From NCBI GenBank assembly GCA_965223025.1, contig CBDCVP010000023.1:3162001-3226000 (forward strand): a stretch of 64,000 nt of DNA. The letters are read 5' to 3'. The translations under genes were made by a program, and so were the position numbers. Shown in pieces: positions 1 through 9,655 of the stretch (the first letter of the stretch is position 1; each line of letters begins with the position of its first letter). The stretch comes from JABDMH01 sp965223025 (GTDB lineage: Bacteria > Bacteroidota > Bacteroidia > Chitinophagales > Saprospiraceae). The notes beneath the pieces were generated by a model, which did no database searches, was not told the DNA's origin, and saw only the letters and a program-made list of their open reading frames with translations.

Positions 1-1
1 C

Positions 2-364
2 ACGTGGTACCTACAAGAAGATGGCATTACCATCGACAGTGCTGGATCTACAGAATGCCCCTTGCCAGATATTCATCAGGAAAACCCCATCAGCCAGGCG
101 GAGTTACGTGATGGTTTTTTCAAGATATACCCTAATCCATCCAAAGGATTGCTTATTGTGGACTTTATCAATGAGGAACCAGAACAGGTGCAAATCCATA
201 TTCTAGATCTCAATGGTGAGCTAGTACAGCACCACAAATATCCTGCCTTGGGAGGCAACAACTCTGTAGAACTGGACCTAAACAACCTCCCAGGTGGCAT
301 GTATATGCTCCAAATGCGAGGGCAATCGGAACATCATTCTGACCGGTTCATTTTAATGCGTTGA
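2..364 (+). CDS. C-terminal end of a secreted protein with T9SS type A sorting domain (partial)
   Basis: Open reading frame that enters from the left edge and ends at TGA 362-364, so the N-terminus is missing. The last ~85 residues begin with the motif FFKIYPNPSKG and end with a short basic FILMR tail. YPNPS plus a beta-rich domain with LPGGMYMLQMRG is the usual shape of the type A sorting domain that directs proteins through the Bacteroidota type IX secretion system, after which it is cleaved. The function of the missing part cannot be read. It lies 45 bp upstream of the RHS gene on the same strand, so it could be the N-terminal gene of the same transcript. Confidence 0.85.
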   Translation, partial: TWYLQEDGITIDSAGSTECPLPDIHQENPISQAELRDGFFKIYPNPSKGLLIVDFINEEPEQVQIHILDLNGELVQHHKYPALGGNNSVELDLNNLPGGMYMLQMRGQSEHHSDRFILMR

Positions 365-409
365 TGTCCTTCCGAAAACCTATTTGAAAAGTGATAAAAG
401 ATTACCAAG

Positions 410-3400
410 ATGAAAGCTTTTGATCTTCGATATATAATGGCTACCCTACTAGTCATGATCCATGGTGGTGCAGATGCACAACTGATAGACCCCACTACCA
501 ACTATGTACCATCCCCTGATGCAGTGGCGCTGGGGAAGTATGGTGATGTACCGATTGGTTATCATACAGGATCTGCTAACATTTCTATTCCACTCTATAC
601 ACTCAAGGGTAAAAAACTCTCTGTGCCCATATCACTCAGCTATAATAGCACAGGAATTAGGGTGGATGAAGTTGCAAGTGCAGTGGGGCTTGGCTGGAGT
701 CTAAATGCGGGAGGTGTCATTACTAGAACCATTCGTGGATTGCCCGATGAAAAACCTGGCCAAGGTTGGCTTGATCAAGGATTTGTTCCCAATGATTTAA
801 ACGATCCAGTGAAGGTCGACCTGGCATTAGCTGGTGAACTGGATACCGAGGCAGATGAGTTCTTCTTCAATTTCATGGGGCAGAGTGGTAAATTTATCAT
901 TGACTCCGACGGTACGATTAGGTTTGCACCACAGCAAAATATTAAAATAACATTCACGTCGCTGTTGCAATCCTTTCTTGTACAGACACCGGATGGAGCA
1001 GAGTTTGTCTTTGCAGCTACAGAATCAGGATCATCTGCTCAATTCTGTGACCAAGTGGAATCGGAAGCAAAAAGTCCTGAGATTTCCGCATGGTACTTGA
1101 CCGAATACCGCAACCCAGCAATTACTGATGAAACTATTCAATTCAGCTACAAAGAGCGAGAAATTACTTATATCACTGGATACTCATCTACCGCTCATGG
1201 ACGCACACTTATCAATGAAGGTGGTATAGAACCTAGATGTGAAATCAATTGTTCAAAACCCAGTGACGATCAGTGTGTCTCGATCGCAACTAATTCGGCA
1301 CTGTTTCTGGAGTCGATCACGACCGAAGTGAGTTCTGCCATTTTCGAGGACATGACGAGACAAGATCTATCAGGTGGGCTGGCCTACACGGGAATAAATA
1401 TTTATGGCAGTAGCAATGGTCTTTTAAGATCAATTACATTCGATCAGTCATACTTTATCTGTCCTGGCAGGTCGCTGGACGAAACTCTAAAATACTCCTT
1501 TGATTCGCCCCGTCACAAAAGATTGAGATTAAATAGGGTGTTTGTAACAGGTGCCTCAAACGAAGAATTGATCTATTCGCTACAGTACTTTGATGATAAA
1601 AATCTTCCACCAAGAATATCCTTTGCACAAGACTATTGGGGTTATTATAATGGACGACACTCCAACCTAAACCTGAGCCCTTTCATAGACGAACCACTGG
1701 ATCAAAACTTCTCGATCAAGCTCGCAGATCGGCGTGTTGATAGTTCTTTCTTAGAAGTGGGGTTGCTTAGAGAGATTACCTATCCTTCGGGGGCCACTAT
1801 CGAATTTGACTATGAGGCTCATGATTTTGGTAATTTTATCAGAGAGGATCTGACACAGTTTGACACCATTACGGAGTTCCTATTTGACACATTGGACGAT
1901 CCCCCAATTCAGAACTATAGTCATTGCTTTCCACAGAATTCACCCAAATACGACCTGGAAATACAGTACCGTTGGAAACTGAATGAACCTGACGAGATCA
2001 TCTTAGATATTGAAACGGATGATAATCTTCTTAATGTATTCATTCATCCCGATTCAACTGAGGGCTCCAATACCATAAAGTTACCTTATGTTGGAAATGA
2101 CAGTTGCATTGACTTCACTTTTAGATCGTATAGTGACACTAATTTTCTAGTTATTAATTTCATTCGATATCGTCAGAAGACCGTGTTGAATAAAGATACA
2201 ATTGATGCTCTTGCAGGTGGGGTACGGATCAAGAAAATTATCACCAACGACAATGCTGGCAACACGCTTGAAAAGTCATTTCGGTATCAACAACCAGATG
2301 GATCTACCAGTGGTTTGACCAATATGTTTCCCTCGTTTAATGGGATAATTGGAAGCAAGACAAGGTGTATCCCTAGCTGCAAGAGCACGCCCTTGGGGCT
2401 GGAATGTGGCTTTGTTAGATGCTTCTGGATCTCCAGGTCGTCGTCTTCGAACACACCCCTTGGTGCCTACAATGGCAGTCACGTGGTGTATAGTCGTGTA
2501 GAAGAAATCCTGAATGGAGGAGCACTAGGCAAGAGCGTATACGAGTACAATGTGCGATTGAGCCAGCCCGGAGCTACAACTTTTTCCCAAAAAATATCAT
2601 TTGAGGGATATGATTTAGGTTATATTCTTCCAACGGTTCTTTCTGGTAAGCCATTTAGTAACGACAATTGGAATTCCGGACTCCTCATGCATGAAACTCA
2701 CTTTAAGGGAGGAGATGGAGGTGAAGGATCTGCAAACGGAGGACAAGAGTTTATTCCGGTCTTTGAAAAGGAGTATACTTATAATCTGAATGCTCAATCT
2801 CTGTCCGGAAATTCGACAACAGTTTCTTTTGGACTACCTTTTCTACCAAATTTTGCTGGTTCGACTACAGGTACTCTACCTCGAATTGAATATGCTTTTT
2901 ACTCCAATTGGTACACTTTGGATAAAGTGGTTGAGCGCTTCTACGATGATGATGGACAAAATGCAGTCGTAAAAGAGAGCAGGAGCTACTACGATCCCGT
3001 CAACCTAATGATGGAGAGTTCCGACTTCGCGAATAGTGATGGAAACGCTTATGAAACTGAGTACACCTACGAGCAGATAGGAGATTTTGACCAGACACCT
3101 GGCCAGTATGTAATACTCAACAAAGAGAGTACCACCTCGAAGGACGGTGCCATCTTCCAAGGTATTAAAACCACCTATACCACCGGCCCTAATGAACTTA
3201 AATTGCCTCATATAGTAGAGAATATCGAAGGAGGGTATGGATGGGATCTCTATGGCACCTACGGTGATTACTCAGAAGATGGATTTCCGATGAGTTTCCA
3301 GCGTGATGGCTACGAAATGTACGGGCCAGTTTCTTATGTCTGGGAAGAGGGATTGCTCAAGTCGCAAAACTATGCCGATTTCGACTGGTCTTTTGAGTAC

Positions 3401-6400
3401 TATCCCAACTCAAGGCAGCTTAAGAGACTCACACAAGTTGATGGGCAAATCATTGACTACCAATACGATGGACTACAGAGATTGGAGCACATCAAGGAAC
3501 GAGGAGGAGCACGGGAGACCTTTCATAAGTATGTGATAGGAGGACCCAACTATATCGAGACAAAAACCACCTATGCAGATGCCCCCAGCCGCACCATCCA
3601 AAAGCACTTTAATGGCTTTGGCACCTATATGCATACCCTGTCTCTGAATTATGATCCCGGAGGTGGCCACGTGATTACCGATGGAGGGTACCTCGATCCG
3701 CTACAGCGGCATGACCAGGTAGTGTTCCTGCCCGGCACTTTTAAAAAGCTTAAACTGGAAGGGTCTCCCCATGGCAGACTGCTCAAGGAGACTTTCCCCG
3801 ATGGAGCCAACATCACCTATGAATATCCATACTCTTCGTTTTTCGTCAATCGAGTCATCGATGAGAACGAAAATCCAACTACCACCGAGACCGATCTGGT
3901 CGAAAAAAACCATAAAGTGACCAATGCCATCGGCGGTCAAACCAAGTACCGATACAATGCCTATGACAATATCGATACCATCCTTACACCAGAGGGCCAG
4001 TTATATCTCTATGGATATGATAGTCATCAACGGCTCCAAAGCAAGTCCATACCTGGTGGTGGCACTTCTAACTACGTCAACAATGACCAAGATCTGGTGG
4101 AATCGATGACCAATGCTAATGGACTGGTGACTACCTACGTCTACGACGCTCATGATCGACCCTTGACAACAACCGTAGATGGGAAGACCATCACACAAAC
4201 CTATGACAAAGACAGGCTCTCAACCGTTACTGAGCAGACATTCAACGGTGCCAGTATTGGTGAGGTATATAATTATGACGCGTTCGGACGAGTGGCTAGC
4301 CAAAACAATTCCACCATCAAAGGTGCAGATACGTACTCATTCAACTACCAACATACAGATCTAGTAACTACTACCCTTCGTGCTGCTCCAAGTGTTGGCA
4401 CCGAGGAAACTTTCAGATATGATAGGTGGGGTCGTCTGAATACCCACGATTTGGCAGTGGGTGGTCAGAAGGCAAGAATTCAGGAAAATGCCTACAACGG
4501 ACGAGATGAGTTGATTTTTAAACGACTGTATGGATCTGAGGGAAATGTACTCCACGCCAACAAGTACAAATATCATATTAGAGGTTGGCTCACCGACATC
4601 AATAAAGTGACAAGTGGTAAAGAACTGGAGGCTTTGGCTTCCTGCGATAGCATACCACTGAGCGAACCAATTGATAAACTCTTTGACTATGAGGAAGACA
4701 CGACAGAACAAGTTGTGCTCCAAGAAGTGCTTAATCGGCGGTTCTACGAAACGATCCGAGTTGGTGACTACCAACCTTGTTCTGAAGAAGTGTGCGACAC
4801 CCTCCCCTGTACCTCACAAGAACAGATACAGCAACTGATGGACTACACAGAGATTATCCAGCATATGGATACCACCCTGTTGAAAGATGAATACATCGTC
4901 TGTGAGGGCACCTCGTTGACCAATGTTAGCAAAGGCGATGGCACCGCATTAATACTACCTACCAAACTGTTTAGGGTGCGATTTTGTGATGGCACAGAAG
5001 TGTATCTTCCAGAGGTCTACCTGCAAGATCTTAGCGGACCACACGAAATCGTACAAGAAGTAGCCATCACCGATCCCAATCAATTGTTTTTGGTGATCGT
5101 GGAAGGTGATCCAGTCCAAGTCAACCTTACCGAGCTCTTTAAATTAGTGGCTGAGGGCATAGATATCGGGGTAGATGGCTATGAGCAATGCTTCATGGAG
5201 TCTTGCGATTCCATAGTACCACCCGTATGTGATGCGACCGTCACGTTTGCCCAAACTGAGTACTTAGACACGCTAGCTGATTCTCTTCTGCTGGTTGAGG
5301 ACCTCTCCTATCCCATTACATTGCATCGAGTCGTGCTGTGCAGCGGTGTCGAAATCTATCTACTCGACTCAGAGCTCACCAATCTGCCAGGCGACTATAC
5401 CCTCATTGATTCCGAAGTGGTCACGGATCCAAACGATAAACTCGACGTCACACCGGATACCTCCTCAGTGATTGGACCTCTGTTTTCCATGCGGCTTAAT
5501 TACGACAAAGGCACCACCACTTTAAAGGGCCCTGCCCAGCGCAATGGCAATATTTCACATGTTTATTGGCAGGTGAAGGGTCGCACTCCTAAAGGGTATG
5601 GCTATACCTATGATCCCATCAATAGGATGACTTTGGCTACCTATGGCGAGGTGTTTGGAGAAGGGGATGTACAGCAGATCTCTCTGAGTGACCGCTATAG
5701 TGTCTATGGTATTGACTACACTGCCGACGGCAACTTCAACACTCTCTCCCGTAATGGTCCTGTGAATAGTTGCGAAAATGGTGCTACCTTTGGTGTAATC
5801 GATATGCTTACCTATACGATCAGCGGCAATCAGCTCAATAGCATCACCGATGCTGGCGCACGCGATGGCTTTGACATCGGTGCGGGTGGCAGCTTTGGCT
5901 ATGACGGTGCCGGCAATGTGAACAATCTGGGCCCAAAAGGGGCCAACTTCACCTACAATGCCCTCAACCTCCCAGCTCAAGCCAACTATACCAGCGGCAG
6001 CGCCCAAGTGACTTGGGACTACAGTGCGGGTGGGCAAAAAGTAACTTATCAGGGCCTACAGGACACCAAGGAATACATTCCCGGTATCGAGTATGTCAAT
6101 GACAAGCCCTATGTCTATCACCCGGAAGGAAGGGTATATGTGGATAGCACCGGTGAATGGCTCTTTGAGTATACCCTAAGAGATCACTTGGGCAACAGCA
6201 GAGTAATTTTCGCCGATACCAGCCGCGATGGGAGCATCGATCCTGCTACCGAAGTGCTGCGCGAAGCGCACTACTACCCATTCGGGATGGAACAACAAGG
6301 TCCTTGGAATGTCCAGGTCGACTCGTTGCATCCACATCTATATAACGGAAAGGAATTTCATTACGACTCGCTGGATGTAGATGGCGATGGAAACAATGAG

Positions 6401-7192
6401 CTGGCGTTGGGGTGGTATGACTATGGCGCCCGGTTTTATGATCCGAGTATTGCCCGTTTCACCTCTGTAGACAGATTTGCTGAGAAATATTCTTTCCAAT
6501 CTCCGTATGCATATGCTGCAAATAATCCAATCAAGTACATTGACGTCAATGGTGATAGCGTTAGGATCAGCACTGGAAGTGGTCAATATGCGTACTATGA
6601 CAACGGCAACGTTTATGATGCTAGCGGCAATCAATACACAGGCCCTGGTGTCAAAGTGAAGAAGAATGGGAAAATAAAGTTGAAAGGTGACCTTAAAAGG
6701 ACGGTAAATGCTTTGAATAGCATTTCAGGAGGTGGTGTGGCTGGTAGTGAATTAGTATCCTCTTTAGTAAATAGCACTAGTACAGTGACTATAACTCCAG
6801 GGAGCAAGAATCAGGCAACGGGTTTAAATGTGACTTTTGACCCCTCTGATAGCGATGGAGGCTTAGATGTAAAAGGGGGTACCAATCGTCCAGCCTTTAT
6901 TGGTCTAGCTCATGAATTAGTTCACGCTAAAGAGTTCCGAGATAAAACAATAAACTATGGCGTCTGGTTTCAAACGCCTGGAGGCAAGAAGGTGCTGAAT
7001 GCCGAAATAAGTGCATCCAATTATGAGAATCGGATAAGAGCCGAGAATAGTGTTCCTCTAAGAGCGTATTATAGCACTACGGCTTATCCGCCCGCTGCAC
7101 TCCTAAATGGAAGTAAAGCAAAGTATCCATCAAGAGGAGCATCTCTAGCTCCGTTGTCTCGAAGAGCGATTAAGCCAGTCACTTCAAATTAA
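410..7192 (+). CDS. Giant RHS/YD-repeat polymorphic toxin with C-terminal HExxH metallopeptidase tip
   Basis: 2260 residues. Residues 1-24 look like a signal peptide ending in ADA-Q. Residues ~35-100 (GDVPIGYHTGSANISIPLYT, then GLGWSLNAGG) are a SpvB/TcdB-like N-terminal start common in Bacteroidota RHS proteins. YD-type repeats run from about residue 1000 to 1450. A Cys- and acid-rich insert (~1400-1690) precedes the final RHS core, which closes with GARFYDPSIARFTSVDRF near residue 2006 and AANNPIKYIDVNGD. After that comes a ~215-residue variable tip with HELVHAKEF at 2168-2176 followed by NAEISASNYEN, the pattern of NleD-like (M91) zinc peptidases used as toxin tips. I infer an exported shell that releases the tip into a competitor cell. 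The immunity gene should be the next one. The core sequence differs from that of the two orphan tips downstream. Confidence 0.88.
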   Translation: MKAFDLRYIMATLLVMIHGGADAQLIDPTTNYVPSPDAVALGKYGDVPIGYHTGSANISIPLYTLKGKKLSVPISLSYNSTGIRVDEVASAVGLGWSLNAGGVITRTIRGLPDEKPGQGWLDQGFVPNDLNDPVKVDLALAGELDTEADEFFFNFMGQSGKFIIDSDGTIRFAPQQNIKITFTSLLQSFLVQTPDGAEFVFAATESGSSAQFCDQVESEAKSPEISAWYLTEYRNPAITDETIQFSYKEREITYITGYSSTAHGRTLINEGGIEPRCEINCSKPSDDQCVSIATNSALFLESITTEVSSAIFEDMTRQDLSGGLAYTGINIYGSSNGLLRSITFDQSYFICPGRSLDETLKYSFDSPRHKRLRLNRVFVTGASNEELIYSLQYFDDKNLPPRISFAQDYWGYYNGRHSNLNLSPFIDEPLDQNFSIKLADRRVDSSFLEVGLLREITYPSGATIEFDYEAHDFGNFIREDLTQFDTITEFLFDTLDDPPIQNYSHCFPQNSPKYDLEIQYRWKLNEPDEIILDIETDDNLLNVFIHPDSTEGSNTIKLPYVGNDSCIDFTFRSYSDTNFLVINFIRYRQKTVLNKDTIDALAGGVRIKKIITNDNAGNTLEKSFRYQQPDGSTSGLTNMFPSFNGIIGSKTRCIPSCKSTPLGLECGFVRCFWISRSSSSNTPLGAYNGSHVVYSRVEEILNGGALGKSVYEYNVRLSQPGATTFSQKISFEGYDLGYILPTVLSGKPFSNDNWNSGLLMHETHFKGGDGGEGSANGGQEFIPVFEKEYTYNLNAQSLSGNSTTVSFGLPFLPNFAGSTTGTLPRIEYAFYSNWYTLDKVVERFYDDDGQNAVVKESRSYYDPVNLMMESSDFANSDGNAYETEYTYEQIGDFDQTPGQYVILNKESTTSKDGAIFQGIKTTYTTGPNELKLPHIVENIEGGYGWDLYGTYGDYSEDGFPMSFQRDGYEMYGPVSYVWEEGLLKSQNYADFDWSFEYYPNSRQLKRLTQVDGQIIDYQYDGLQRLEHIKERGGARETFHKYVIGGPNYIETKTTYADAPSRTIQKHFNGFGTYMHTLSLNYDPGGGHVITDGGYLDPLQRHDQVVFLPGTFKKLKLEGSPHGRLLKETFPDGANITYEYPYSSFFVNRVIDENENPTTTETDLVEKNHKVTNAIGGQTKYRYNAYDNIDTILTPEGQLYLYGYDSHQRLQSKSIPGGGTSNYVNNDQDLVESMTNANGLVTTYVYDAHDRPLTTTVDGKTITQTYDKDRLSTVTEQTFNGASIGEVYNYDAFGRVASQNNSTIKGADTYSFNYQHTDLVTTTLRAAPSVGTEETFRYDRWGRLNTHDLAVGGQKARIQENAYNGRDELIFKRLYGSEGNVLHANKYKYHIRGWLTDINKVTSGKELEALASCDSIPLSEPIDKLFDYEEDTTEQVVLQEVLNRRFYETIRVGDYQPCSEEVCDTLPCTSQEQIQQLMDYTEIIQHMDTTLLKDEYIVCEGTSLTNVSKGDGTALILPTKLFRVRFCDGTEVYLPEVYLQDLSGPHEIVQEVAITDPNQLFLVIVEGDPVQVNLTELFKLVAEGIDIGVDGYEQCFMESCDSIVPPVCDATVTFAQTEYLDTLADSLLLVEDLSYPITLHRVVLCSGVEIYLLDSELTNLPGDYTLIDSEVVTDPNDKLDVTPDTSSVIGPLFSMRLNYDKGTTTLKGPAQRNGNISHVYWQVKGRTPKGYGYTYDPINRMTLATYGEVFGEGDVQQISLSDRYSVYGIDYTADGNFNTLSRNGPVNSCENGATFGVIDMLTYTISGNQLNSITDAGARDGFDIGAGGSFGYDGAGNVNNLGPKGANFTYNALNLPAQANYTSGSAQVTWDYSAGGQKVTYQGLQDTKEYIPGIEYVNDKPYVYHPEGRVYVDSTGEWLFEYTLRDHLGNSRVIFADTSRDGSIDPATEVLREAHYYPFGMEQQGPWNVQVDSLHPHLYNGKEFHYDSLDVDGDGNNELALGWYDYGARFYDPSIARFTSVDRFAEKYSFQSPYAYAANNPIKYIDVNGDSVRISTGSGQYAYYDNGNVYDASGNQYTGPGVKVKKNGKIKLKGDLKRTVNALNSISGGGVAGSELVSSLVNSTSTVTITPGSKNQATGLNVTFDPSDSDGGLDVKGGTNRPAFIGLAHELVHAKEFRDKTINYGVWFQTPGGKKVLNAEISASNYENRIRAENSVPLRAYYSTTAYPPAALLNGSKAKYPSRGASLAPLSRRAIKPVTSN

Positions 7193-7199
7193 GAATGCC

Positions 7200-7670
7200 A
7201 TGTTGAAAGCGAAGATGAAATGTATTGTTTTTGCGGCATTATTTCTGAGTAGTCATCTATATGCAATGGCACAGCAGACCGTTGTTGAACTGGATCATTT
7301 GGATGTAGTGGGGGTCATTTTTGATAAGGCATATGAGCCACACTTTGCTCTTGGGAGTATAACTGATCGATTTACACCGTCCAGAATTGACATTGAACGA
7401 TCGGAGGAACTTATAAGCAAGTTCGATTTAAAAAGTCGAAAACCAAATAAGTCGAATCGAAGGCAATATTTGGGATTTGAAAAGAAGGGTAATCGATATT
7501 TGTTAGTTCATGTTATGTACTATAAATGCAAGAAGCAGTTTTCAGATGATTTTCCTTCCTGGGACAACACTTTTGCCTACTTGTTCACGGAGCCAGATGA
7601 TGATCAAAAGTCTTTTTTGTACGTCGTGAATTTACTTGACAATACAATAGGTTTTTTTGATCCTCACTGA
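7200..7670 (+). CDS. Putative periplasmic immunity protein for the RHS metallopeptidase tip
   Basis: 156 residues, starting 7 bp after the RHS stop codon, so almost certainly co-transcribed. Residues 1-25 form a signal peptide ending in AMA-QQ, which places the product in the periplasm or outer membrane. The rest has no domain I recognise. It contains many aromatic and charged residues and a single cysteine (MYYKCKK). Position directly behind an RHS tip is the usual position of the cognate immunity gene, and a signal peptide would suit a toxin that acts outside the cytoplasm. The assignment rests on context only. Its 3-prime end abuts the end of a decayed XRE gene on the opposite strand. Confidence 0.7.
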   Translation: MLKAKMKCIVFAALFLSSHLYAMAQQTVVELDHLDVVGVIFDKAYEPHFALGSITDRFTPSRIDIERSEELISKFDLKSRKPNKSNRRQYLGFEKKGNRYLLVHVMYYKCKKQFSDDFPSWDNTFAYLFTEPDDDQKSFLYVVNLLDNTIGFFDPH

Positions 7671-7671
7671 T

Positions 7672-7991
7672 AAGCCAATCTAACTTTAGCATATCCCGAA
7701 GCAGTGCGTCGAGAGCAAAGAGAATGCCCTGTCGATCATTATCGGGCAGTGAAGCGAGTTCTTCAATTCGTTTTGAGTAGGCTTCCATCAAAAGACTTGC
7801 AGCTCGACATTGCCAACCAAATGATCTAGCGAAACATTGAGAGCAGCCGCCAATTTGGTGGCTGTTTCTATGGAAGGCTTCATCGCATCCCGTCCGTACT
7901 TACCTACGATATCACCGGATATGTCAGCGATCTCATCTAAGTCAGATCGCAACCCACCGAGAGTGATCGTTGTTCCTAAGACCCGCAGCAC
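7672..7991 (-). pseudogene. Decayed XRE-family repressor
   Basis: Two short reading frames on the minus strand (7788-7991 and the part of 7585-7791 left of it) together match the XRE protein at 9989-10402: IVGKYGRDAMKPSIETATKL corresponds to IIGKYERDEVKPTIDVVKKL, and LPDNDRQGILFALDALLRD corresponds to LPDSDRDHILYAIDGLLRD. The linker between them is missing, the frames do not join, and the first helix of the HTH is eroded. I read it as the broken repressor of a further, lost copy of the element family found at 10-25 kb. Like the intact copy it ends against a plus-strand accessory gene. Confidence 0.75.
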
Positions 7992-8003
7992 AGGTTATGT
8001 GCT
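7987..8003. promoter_or_regulatory. Inverted repeat followed by T-run near decayed XRE start
   Basis: AGCACA and TGTGCT form a perfect 6-bp inverted repeat with a 5-nt loop at 7987-8003, and six T follow on the plus strand. It could be a weak terminator or, since it lies at the start of the decayed XRE gene, an old repressor operator. Confidence 0.35.
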
Positions 8004-8047
8004 TTTTTCTGTATTGTGTAACCTTGTGAATAACATCATGTTTGGTG

Positions 8048-8078
8048 TTGTGTATATGTTTATAAAGAACTACATTTG
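8048..8078 (+). promoter_or_regulatory. Bacteroidota-type promoter of the 8084 gene
   Basis: A -7 element TACATTTG (TAnnTTTG pattern) at 8071-8078 is preceded at 20 bp by TTG (8048-8050), as in the -33/-7 promoters of Bacteroidota. The start codon of the next gene is only 5 bp downstream, so the message would be nearly leaderless; this makes the call tentative. Confidence 0.4.
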
Positions 8079-8083
8079 CATGT

Positions 8084-8461
8084 ATGAAGTTTAACTACGA
8101 AACTCCAGTTAAGAGAAGATCAAGAGTGAAGGCTACCATACAGAAGAATGGGAGACTTGGATTTAGCAGTGGTGCAGCGCAAGTTATGCAGTTAGACGTT
8201 AATATGCATTACAAGGTTGCAACGAATGCCGAGGATGATGAAGATGACTGCTTGTATCTGATTAGTGCAAATGAAGATGACGACAAGGTCTTCAAGGCCA
8301 ACAAGGCTGGAGAGTATTATTACTTAAATCTAAAGTACATGTTTGATAGGAAGGGTATTGACTATGAGCACGAGAAAGTAATATATGATATTACAGAAGA
8401 AGTTGATAACGAGTTAAGGTATTATAAACTAAAGAGGAGGACGCCGATCACTAGAAACTAA
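8084..8461 (+). CDS. Hypothetical protein (125 residues) beside decayed XRE gene
   Basis: ATG start at 8084, stop at 8461. The first 25 residues are basic (KFNYETPVKRRSRVKATIQK), then come GRLGFSSGAAQVMQLD and a mostly beta, acid-rich remainder (NAEDDEDDCLYLISANEDDDK). The opening strands have the look of a small DNA-binding or AbrB-like beta module, but I do not recognise the family. It is transcribed divergently from the decayed XRE gene, the position that the primase takes in the intact elements, so it may be another early gene of a lost element. No signal peptide or membrane segment. Confidence 0.6.
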   Translation: MKFNYETPVKRRSRVKATIQKNGRLGFSSGAAQVMQLDVNMHYKVATNAEDDEDDCLYLISANEDDDKVFKANKAGEYYYLNLKYMFDRKGIDYEHEKVIYDITEEVDNELRYYKLKRRTPITRN

Positions 8462-8471
8462 AGAAAAGAAA

Positions 8472-8502
8472 CCGAGGAGTGAACTTGGTGGTACATCCTC
8501 GG
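8472..8502 (+). terminator. Hairpin downstream of the 8084 gene
   Basis: CCGAGGA (8472-8478) pairs perfectly with TCCTCGG (8496-8502), 10 bp after the stop codon. The loop is long (17 nt) and no clear T-run follows, so it is only a possible terminator. Confidence 0.35.
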
Positions 8503-8673
8503 CCTCTTAATCGTTCGAGCATGATGAGACTGATCATCTCTTTCAGCCCGTTTTTGTTGCTACTAAGATACCAATATGTATTGATATTCATATTGCTATT
8601 TACGTAGAATGTGCCACCCGCGGTAAAGGGCTATGCGATAAGGCCGGATTATTTAATATTAAAAAAATTTAAC

Positions 8674-9646
8674 TGAATAATGCAGTTTGGTTGCACGGTA
8701 AGGTACTTACTTAGAGGCAAAAAGAAAATGGAAACTGAAAGAATGTTTAAAGGAGTCAGTATTTTTGAATTTAGTAGTCGATTTACGTGTAAAGCGGATT
8801 GTCTGGATTACTTGAGTGAAATCAAGTGGAGCAGTGGATATTCATGTCGCAAATGTGGTAATGGGAAATATTGTGGGACAGCTCGATACGGAGAAAGACG
8901 ATGTACCAAATGTCGTTCTGTGGAATCCCCTACTGCCCATACCCTTTTTCATAAAGTAAAATTTCCGTTGCACAAGGCATTCTACATTATTTTCTATCTA
9001 AGCACCTCGACAAAAGGAATGTCAACCTATGAATTAGCTCGAAAGTTGGACATGAATCAACCGGTAGTGTGGCGCTTTAAAACGAAGGTCATGTTAGCAA
9101 TGAAATCAAGTGGGAAATATCCGATTGATGGTGCGGTGGCTGTAGATGAAACGATGATCGGGGGCAAGGTGAAAAAGCAGCGCGGCCGAAGTCAATCGAC
9201 TAAAAAACAGGTAGTTGTGGCTATCCAGAAACACCCTGGAGGTGGAATCAGCAGGGCATATGCAAAGGTTATTCCCAATGCTGGCAGCAAACAGCTAGAG
9301 CCATTCTTTGACCAACATATTGACCCAGATGCAATCGTAACGACCGATAAATGGAGAGGTTACTCCCCCATTGCTCGAAAAGGAAAATATCATGTTGACC
9401 AGATCCACTCTAAAAAAGGAGAGAATTTTCCTTTGATGCATCGGTTTATTATGGGGCTCAAATCTTGGTTGAGAGGTATTCATCATCAAGTAAAATATCT
9501 ACAAAAGTATCTCAATGAGTATACCTACAGGTTCAATAGGCACCTGTATAAAGACATTCTATTTCATAATCTTACCAATAGATTAATGCTTCATCCACCA
9601 TGCACGATTCCAGATTTGAAATTTGTAACGTAAATGAATTATTCAG
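8674..9646 (+). mobile_element. IS1595-family insertion sequence, intact, with 8-bp target duplication
   Basis: 973 bp. The ends are inverted: CTGAATAATGCA at the left and, reading in from the right, CTGAATAATTCA (one mismatch in 12). The 8 bp outside each end are identical, AAATTTAA at 8666-8673 and 9647-9654. An 8-bp duplication and this transposase type are characteristic of the IS1595 family. The element sits 9 bp upstream of the HNH gene. A diverged relative with the same ends lies at 47617-48590. Confidence 0.93.
8728..9633 (+). CDS. IS1595-family (ISXO2-like) transposase
   Basis: Encodes a DDE-type transposase of ~301 residues. I prefer ATG 8728 (METERMFKGVSIFEF) over the in-frame ATG 8680, because that upstream start lies inside the terminal repeat. 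An N-terminal zinc ribbon is visible as CRKCGN...RRCTKCRS. The ISXO2-like catalytic domain follows, with VDETMIGGK, then TTDKWRGYSPI and the final NEYTYRFNRH block. The frame is complete, so this copy may be active, in contrast to the frameshifted relative at 47.7 kb. Confidence 0.92.
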   Translation: METERMFKGVSIFEFSSRFTCKADCLDYLSEIKWSSGYSCRKCGNGKYCGTARYGERRCTKCRSVESPTAHTLFHKVKFPLHKAFYIIFYLSTSTKGMSTYELARKLDMNQPVVWRFKTKVMLAMKSSGKYPIDGAVAVDETMIGGKVKKQRGRSQSTKKQVVVAIQKHPGGGISRAYAKVIPNAGSKQLEPFFDQHIDPDAIVTTDKWRGYSPIARKGKYHVDQIHSKKGENFPLMHRFIMGLKSWLRGIHHQVKYLQKYLNEYTYRFNRHLYKDILFHNLTNRLMLHPPCTIPDLKFVT

Positions 9647-9655
9647 AAATTTAAT

